This document shows, one piece after another, positions 60,337 through 64,000 of a stretch of DNA of 64,000 nucleotides (position 1 is the first letter of the stretch; every line of letters starts with the position of its first letter). Location of the stretch: NCBI RefSeq assembly GCF_005844085.1, contig NZ_VCDI01000004.1, positions 310,001 through 374,000 of the forward strand, given 5' to 3'. The notes under the pieces were generated by a model. It searched no databases. It was not told where the DNA came from and was given only the letters and a program-made list of their open reading frames with translations. This DNA is from Lichenicoccus roseus. Its GTDB lineage: Bacteria; Pseudomonadota; Alphaproteobacteria; Acetobacterales; Acetobacteraceae. Position numbers and translations under genes: made by a program.

Positions 60337-60698
60337 TAGGCGGTGTATTCAGCCTCTTCCATCAGCCCGTTGAATGCTTCCGGGTCGGTCGGCTCCATCC
60401 GGAAGAACCACGCCTCGCCCTCGGCATCGCGGTTCACCAGGCTGGAGTCCTCGGCCAGCACCTCGTTGACCTCGAGCACCTTGCCGGCGAATGGGGCGAA
60501 GACGTCCGATGCCGCCTTCACGCTCTCGACCACGGCGCAGCTCTCGCCCTCGGCGAGATCGCGGTCCGGCTCCGGCAACTCGATGAACACCACGTCGCCG
60601 AGCGCCTCCTGGGCATGGTCGGTGATGCCGATCGTGGTGGTGCCGTCATCTTCCAGACGGACCCACTCGTGTTCCTTGGTGTAGCGGATGTCTGCCAT
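60321..60698 (-). CDS. gcvH: Glycine cleavage system H protein
   Basis: A 125-residue GcvH. The lipoyl-bearing lysine is Lys61 in VESVKAASDVF, in the hammerhead fold with MADIRYTKEHEWVRL at the N-terminus and EEAEYTAYLETL at the C-terminus. It carries the aminomethyl group between GcvP, GcvT and GcvL. Neither gcvT nor gcvP adjoins it, so it is isolated here, unlike the common gcvTHP operon. It may also act as a lipoate relay. Confidence 0.96.
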   Translation of the reverse strand: MADIRYTKEHEWVRLEDDGTTTIGITDHAQEALGDVVFIELPEPDRDLAEGESCAVVESVKAASDVFAPFAGKVLEVNEVLAEDSSLVNRDAEGEAWFFRMEPTDPEAFNGLMEEAEYTAYLETL

Positions 60699-60722
60699 CG
60701 TCGTTCCTCGATCCGGTCCCGT

Positions 60723-61301
60723 TCAGCGGGGCATATGCGCGCGATTGTACGCAAGTTGCTCCGGCGATAGCTGGAATCCAACCTCCAGACGGTAGCTCGC
60801 GCTGCTCATCCGCCGCGAGATCGGCAATTCGAGCTCCAGCGGATCACTCTTCAGCGCCAGCCGGTCGGCATTCGGCGGGAAGGTGGCATCGAGGGTCAGG
60901 TCGTGCTTGCTGACGATCTGGTCGCCATGCAGCACCGCCACGAAGTAGGGCAGCGTGACGGTGCGATAGCTCGCCGCCGGCCCGCGCTGCACCCCGATCG
61001 TCACGCTGATGGTGGTGTGCAGCGCATGACCCTTCTCGGCATTGCTGCAGGTGCCGCCGACCGCGGCGATGCTGGCGTGGGTGACCAGCGTCGACAGGTC
61101 GTGCGATGGCCCGGCATAGCTGGTGAGGTCGGCGGCGTCGGCGAGGATGCCGACCGGCACGCAGTCCGGCGCGAAGGCGTTCGGATCGTCCGGGCCGCAC
61201 GAGGCGAGCGAGAGCAGCGCCAGAAGCGGGAGGATTGGCACCACACGCCGCGCGGATAATGCGCCGGACGTCAGGGCATGGTTGCGATCGGGCAGGTTCA
61301 T
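60723..61301 (-). CDS. Hypothetical lipoprotein
   Basis: A 192-residue lipoprotein. The signal peptide ends in LSLASC, followed by GPDDPNAFAPDC; a second Cys pair lies in the mature region (GGTCSNAEKG). The rest is beta-rich with TVTLPYFVAVLHGDQIVSKH and LELELPISRRMSS. No family is recognised. It is on the minus strand 24 bases before gcvH and may be cotranscribed with it; the upstream side faces ispH. Confidence 0.7.
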   Translation of the reverse strand: MNLPDRNHALTSGALSARRVVPILPLLALLSLASCGPDDPNAFAPDCVPVGILADAADLTSYAGPSHDLSTLVTHASIAAVGGTCSNAEKGHALHTTISVTIGVQRGPAASYRTVTLPYFVAVLHGDQIVSKHDLTLDATFPPNADRLALKSDPLELELPISRRMSSASYRLEVGFQLSPEQLAYNRAHMPR

Positions 61302-61321
61302 TCTCGACTTTCGGCCTCTGT

Positions 61322-61387
61322 CGCCTGTAAGGCAGGGTCCCGGAGCGGGACGGGCGCCTGTGAGGCAGGGTCCCGTCGCGGGGCGGG
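61322..61387. repeat. Two tandem imperfect 33-base repeats before ispH
   Basis: The units at 61322-61354 and 61355-61387 both start CGCCTGT.AGGCAGGGTCCCG and end CGGG, with four differences in 33 bases. They lie in the divergent spacer between the lipoprotein gene and ispH. Confidence 0.8.
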
Positions 61388-61466
61388 TTGAGCGGCATGC
61401 GCCCGCGTGGGTCGCCTTTCGGACTGCGCTCGCCATATACTGCCGACCGCTCGGAAGGGGAACACC

Positions 61467-62480
61467 ATGCCGGACCAGATGCTCGATCAACCAAGCGCCC
61501 TTGCACCGGGTTCCACCGGCGAGCACGCGACGATGCGCCCGCTGCGCGTCCTGCTGGCGGGGCCGCGCGGGTTCTGCGCCGGAGTGGACCGGGCGATCCG
61601 CGTGGTCGAGGAGGCAATCCGCCGCTACGGTGCGCCCGTCTATGTCCGCCATGAGATCGTGCACAACCGCACCGTGGTCGAGCAGCTCGAGGCTCAGGGC
61701 GCGATCTTCGTCGAGGAGCTCGACGAGGTGCCGCCCGACGGACAGGTCGTGTTCTCCGCGCACGGTGTGCCGAAATCGGTGCCGGCCGAGGCGCAGCGCC
61801 GCAACCTGCTCTATCTCGATGCCACCTGCCCGCTGGTCAGCAAGGTGCACCGCGAGGCCGAGCGGCACTATGCCGAGGGCGGCCCGGACAGCCGGCACAT
61901 CCTGATGATCGGCCATGCCGGCCATCCCGAGGTTGTCGGCACCATGGGACAGCTGCCGCCGGGCGCGGTGACCCTGGTACAGGACGCCGAGGAGGCGCGC
62001 CGGGTGCAGCCTGCCGACCCCGAGCGTCTGGCCTTCATCACCCAGACCACGCTGTCGGTCGATGACACCGCCGAGATCGTCTCGGTGCTGCGCGGCCGGT
62101 TCCCGATGCTGGAAGGGCCCAAGCGCGAGGACATCTGCTACGCCACCACCAACCGCCAGGAGGCGGTCAAGGCGATCGCGCCTGGCTGCGACCTGGTCAT
62201 CGTCATCGGCAGCCCGAACTCGTCGAACTCGCAGCGGCTGCGCGAAGTGGCGGAGCGCTCGGGCGCGCCGCGCGCCCTGCTGGTGCCGCGCCTGCGCGAC
62301 CTCGACTGGTCGGCGCTCGACGGCGTCGACACGCTCGGCATCACCGCCGGCGCCTCGGCGCCTGAGACGCTGGTGCAGGAGATGGTGAACGCGCTGTCGG
62401 TGCGCTTCGCCCTCGAGATCGAGGAGCGGACCGTGAAGCAGGAGGACGTCATCTTCAAGCTTCCCGCCCCGCTCGGCTGA
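61467..62480 (+). CDS. ispH: 4-hydroxy-3-methylbut-2-enyl diphosphate reductase
   Basis: A 337-residue IspH (LytB). The three iron-sulfur cysteines are Cys37 ([12 protein letters not shown]), Cys121 ([12 protein letters not shown]) and Cys224 ([11 protein letters not shown]). Other catalytic markers are [18 protein letters not shown] and [11 protein letters not shown]. It makes IPP and DMAPP in the last step of the methylerythritol phosphate pathway. GGAAGGGG lies before the ATG at 61467. It is followed, after a 190-base spacer, by thrB. Confidence 0.97.
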   Translation: MPDQMLDQPSALAPGSTGEHATMRPLRVLLAGPRGFCAGVDRAIRVVEEAIRRYGAPVYVRHEIVHNRTVVEQLEAQGAIFVEELDEVPPDGQVVFSAHGVPKSVPAEAQRRNLLYLDATCPLVSKVHREAERHYAEGGPDSRHILMIGHAGHPEVVGTMGQLPPGAVTLVQDAEEARRVQPADPERLAFITQTTLSVDDTAEIVSVLRGRFPMLEGPKREDICYATTNRQEAVKAIAPGCDLVIVIGSPNSSNSQRLREVAERSGAPRALLVPRLRDLDWSALDGVDTLGITAGASAPETLVQEMVNALSVRFALEIEERTVKQEDVIFKLPAPLG

Positions 62481-62481
62481 G

Positions 62482-62651
62482 ATCGTTCGACGATGCTACT
62501 ACGGCGGCCATCCGAGACGGCGTTCCCCCGCTCCGATGCTCACGGCCCCCCTGTTGAAGCGTCGGCGACCGCCCCGCTCCGGTGCTTGAAAACCCACGCC
62601 GGGCGGCGTCGATCGACGCCTCCGACACGCCGTAGCGCACTCTCGAACGAT
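62482..62651. repeat. Spacer bounded by inverted repeats with an internal palindrome
   Basis: Nine-base inverted repeats ATCGTTCGA (62482-62490) and TCGAACGAT (62643-62651) bound the spacer between ispH and thrB. Inside lies a perfect 16-base palindrome, GGCGTCGATCGACGCC, at 62605-62620. No open frame fills it. It could be a regulatory RNA leader or a small remnant element. Confidence 0.5.
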
Positions 62652-62672
62652 ATCTGAGACCGACGAGAAGGC

Positions 62673-63647
62673 ATGGCGGTCTATACCGAGGTCTCGGACG
62701 ACGCGCTGTTGGCGTTCCTGCGGGAATACAGGATCGGCGAGCTGGTGGCCTTTCGCGGCATCGCCGAAGGGGTCGAGAACAGCAATTTCTCGCTGCGCAC
62801 GACGCAGGGCGACTTCATCCTCACTCTCTACGAGAAGCGCGTCGAGCAGCGCGAGCTGCCCTGGTTCCTCGGCCTCATGCGGCACCTCTCGGCACAGGGT
62901 GTGACCTGCCCGCAACCGGTGGCCGGGCAGGATGGCGAGGCGCTGCGAACGCTGTGCGGGCGGCCGGCGGCGATCACCAGCTTCCTGCCCGGGGTCTGGC
63001 CGCGCCGGGTGCGCGTCGAGCATTGCCGGCCGCTCGGCGGGATGCTGGCGCGGCTGCATGTCGCGGGCCTCGGCTACGCGCCGATCCGCCCGAACGCGCT
63101 CGGTCCGGAGTCCTGGGGCCCCTTGCTGGCACTGAGCCGGGACCGCGCCGATACCGTGCAGGCCGGCCTCGCCTCCGAACTCGACCGGGCGCTGGCGACG
63201 ATCCTGCCGGCCTGGCCCGCCACCACTGGACCGGCGGCGCTGCCCGTCGGACAGATCCACGCTGACCTGTTTCCGGACAACGTGTTCTTCCTCGGGCGCG
63301 AGCTGTCCGGGGTGATCGACTTCTATTTTGCCTGCACCGACCTGCTCGCCTACGACATCGCCGTGTGCCTGAACGCCTGGTGCTTCGAGCCGGGCTGGGA
63401 GTTCAACGTCACCAAGGCCCGCGCCCTGCTGGCAGGCTACGCGGCGATCCGCCCGCTGACCGATGCCGAAAGCGCCGCGCTACCGGTGCTGGCGCAGGGT
63501 GCGGCGATCCGCTTCCTGCTCACCCGGCTGTTCGACTGGCTGCACCAGGCGCCCGGCGCGATGGTGACGCCGAAGGATCCGCTCGACTACCTGAAGCGAC
63601 TGCGCTTCCACCTCGCGGCCAGGGATGCGCATGCCTATGGACTCTGA
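62673..63647 (+). CDS. thrB: Homoserine kinase, type II (choline kinase fold)
   Basis: A 324-residue ThrB of the aminoglycoside-phosphotransferase fold found in alphaproteobacteria and pseudomonads. The ATP-binding region has [15 protein letters not shown] and FILTLYEKR; the catalytic loop is [13 protein letters not shown] with Asp as base, and the Mg-binding [11 protein letters not shown] follows. It phosphorylates homoserine for threonine synthesis. It overlaps the start of rnhA by 17 bases. Confidence 0.95.
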   Translation: MAVYTEVSDDALLAFLREYRIGELVAFRGIAEGVENSNFSLRTTQGDFILTLYEKRVEQRELPWFLGLMRHLSAQGVTCPQPVAGQDGEALRTLCGRPAAITSFLPGVWPRRVRVEHCRPLGGMLARLHVAGLGYAPIRPNALGPESWGPLLALSRDRADTVQAGLASELDRALATILPAWPATTGPAALPVGQIHADLFPDNVFFLGRELSGVIDFYFACTDLLAYDIAVCLNAWCFEPGWEFNVTKARALLAGYAAIRPLTDAESAALPVLAQGAAIRFLLTRLFDWLHQAPGAMVTPKDPLDYLKRLRFHLAARDAHAYGL

Positions 63648-64000
63648 CACAGATCCCGTCGTTGCGCTGGTCGAGATCTGGACCGATGGCGGCTGCCGCC
63701 CCAATCCCGGTCCAGGCGGCTGGGCGGCGCTGCTGCGCTTCGGCGCACGCGAGCGCGAGCTGAGCGGTGGCGAGAAACAGACCACCAACAACCGCATGGA
63801 GCTGACCGCCGCCGCCGAGGCGCTGGAGGCGCTGACCCGGCCCTGCACGGTGGCGCTGCATACCGACAGCGAATATCTCCGCAACGGCGTCACCCGCTGG
63901 AGCACCGGCTGGGTGCGGCGCAACTGGCGCAACGCGGCGGGCGACCCGGTCGCCAACATGGATCTGTGGCGGCGCGTGCTGGACGCGGCGAAGCGGCACC
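63631..64000 (+). CDS. rnhA: Ribonuclease HI (partial, cut by window end)
   Basis: The first 123 residues of RNase HI. The metal-binding acidic residues are Asp19 ([16 protein letters not shown]), Glu57 ([13 protein letters not shown]) and Asp79 ([12 protein letters not shown]). The fourth acidic residue lies beyond the edge. It degrades RNA in RNA-DNA hybrids. ATG 63631 is favoured over 63637 because AGGGA precedes it by five bases. Translation is probably coupled to thrB, whose 3' end it overlaps. Confidence 0.95.
   Translation, partial: MPMDSDTDPVVALVEIWTDGGCRPNPGPGGWAALLRFGARERELSGGEKQTTNNRMELTAAAEALEALTRPCTVALHTDSEYLRNGVTRWSTGWVRRNWRNAAGDPVANMDLWRRVLDAAKRH

Overview
The window is a dense, very GC-rich chromosomal segment with no tRNA, rRNA, CRISPR array, insertion sequence or phage module that I can recognise. 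The proteins point to an alphaproteobacterium, most likely Acetobacteraceae or a close relative: a MucR/Ros-type regulator, an sppA-ihfB pair, trxB followed by a LysR gene, a choline-kinase-fold homoserine kinase, a glutamate-free style of secretion and envelope genes, and a flagellar stator pair. The family-level assignment is inference from gene content, not from a marker tree.

Layout. 91-6097: a cupin, then an arsenic-biotransformation locus with divergent halves. The minus strand carries two arsenosugar-type glycosyltransferases, a MerA-like flavoprotein and a radical SAM enzyme. The plus strand carries a sterol-desaturase-fold hydroxylase and an ArsM that closely resembles animal AS3MT. 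6128-12172: a probable glycoside hydrolase remnant, then a tight minus-strand operon (ACP, ketosynthase II, type III polyketide synthase, methyltransferase, FAD reductase) facing a chalcone-isomerase-like secreted protein. 12309-15089: an EAL phosphodiesterase with a dead GGDEF domain, driven by a near-consensus promoter, then free methionine sulfoxide reductase and a Nudix hydrolase. 15150-22561: motB-motA in unusual order, envelope glycosyltransferases, an Lrp regulator, trxB and a LysR regulator. 22734-26228: small secreted proteins (EF-hand protein, 46-residue lipoprotein, Trp-rich peptide), then a DUF1800/DUF1501 pair. 26225-41354: mannose-1-phosphate guanylyltransferase, DUF429, a MarR-GNAT fusion with a perfect palindromic operator, ihfB, sppA, aldehyde and alcohol dehydrogenases, large hypothetical proteins, mucR with a clear terminator, a MarC protein, tiny genes and a FemAB-like acetyltransferase.

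41384-56453 is a roughly 14-kb catabolic operon with a divergent SorC-type regulator. It encodes a two-gene DhaK/DhaL kinase, an erythritol/L-threitol-type dehydrogenase, an RpiB-type isomerase, a cupin, and two complete ABC importers (a ribose-type CUT2 system with DUF2291 and a CUT1 system with two different ATPases). The simplest reading is uptake of a four-carbon polyol, oxidation to erythrulose, phosphorylation, and isomerisation toward erythrose 4-phosphate.

56464-64000 holds a Wzm/Wzt-type polysaccharide exporter, a lipoprotein lytic transglycosylase with a SPOR domain coupled to a secreted peroxiredoxin, an isolated gcvH, a lipoprotein, ispH, thrB and the start of rnhA, with several short repeats and palindromes in the spacers. 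The most novel-looking systems are the arsenic locus with its non-standard radical SAM protein, the ACP/KS/type III PKS operon, and the dual-transporter polyol operon.
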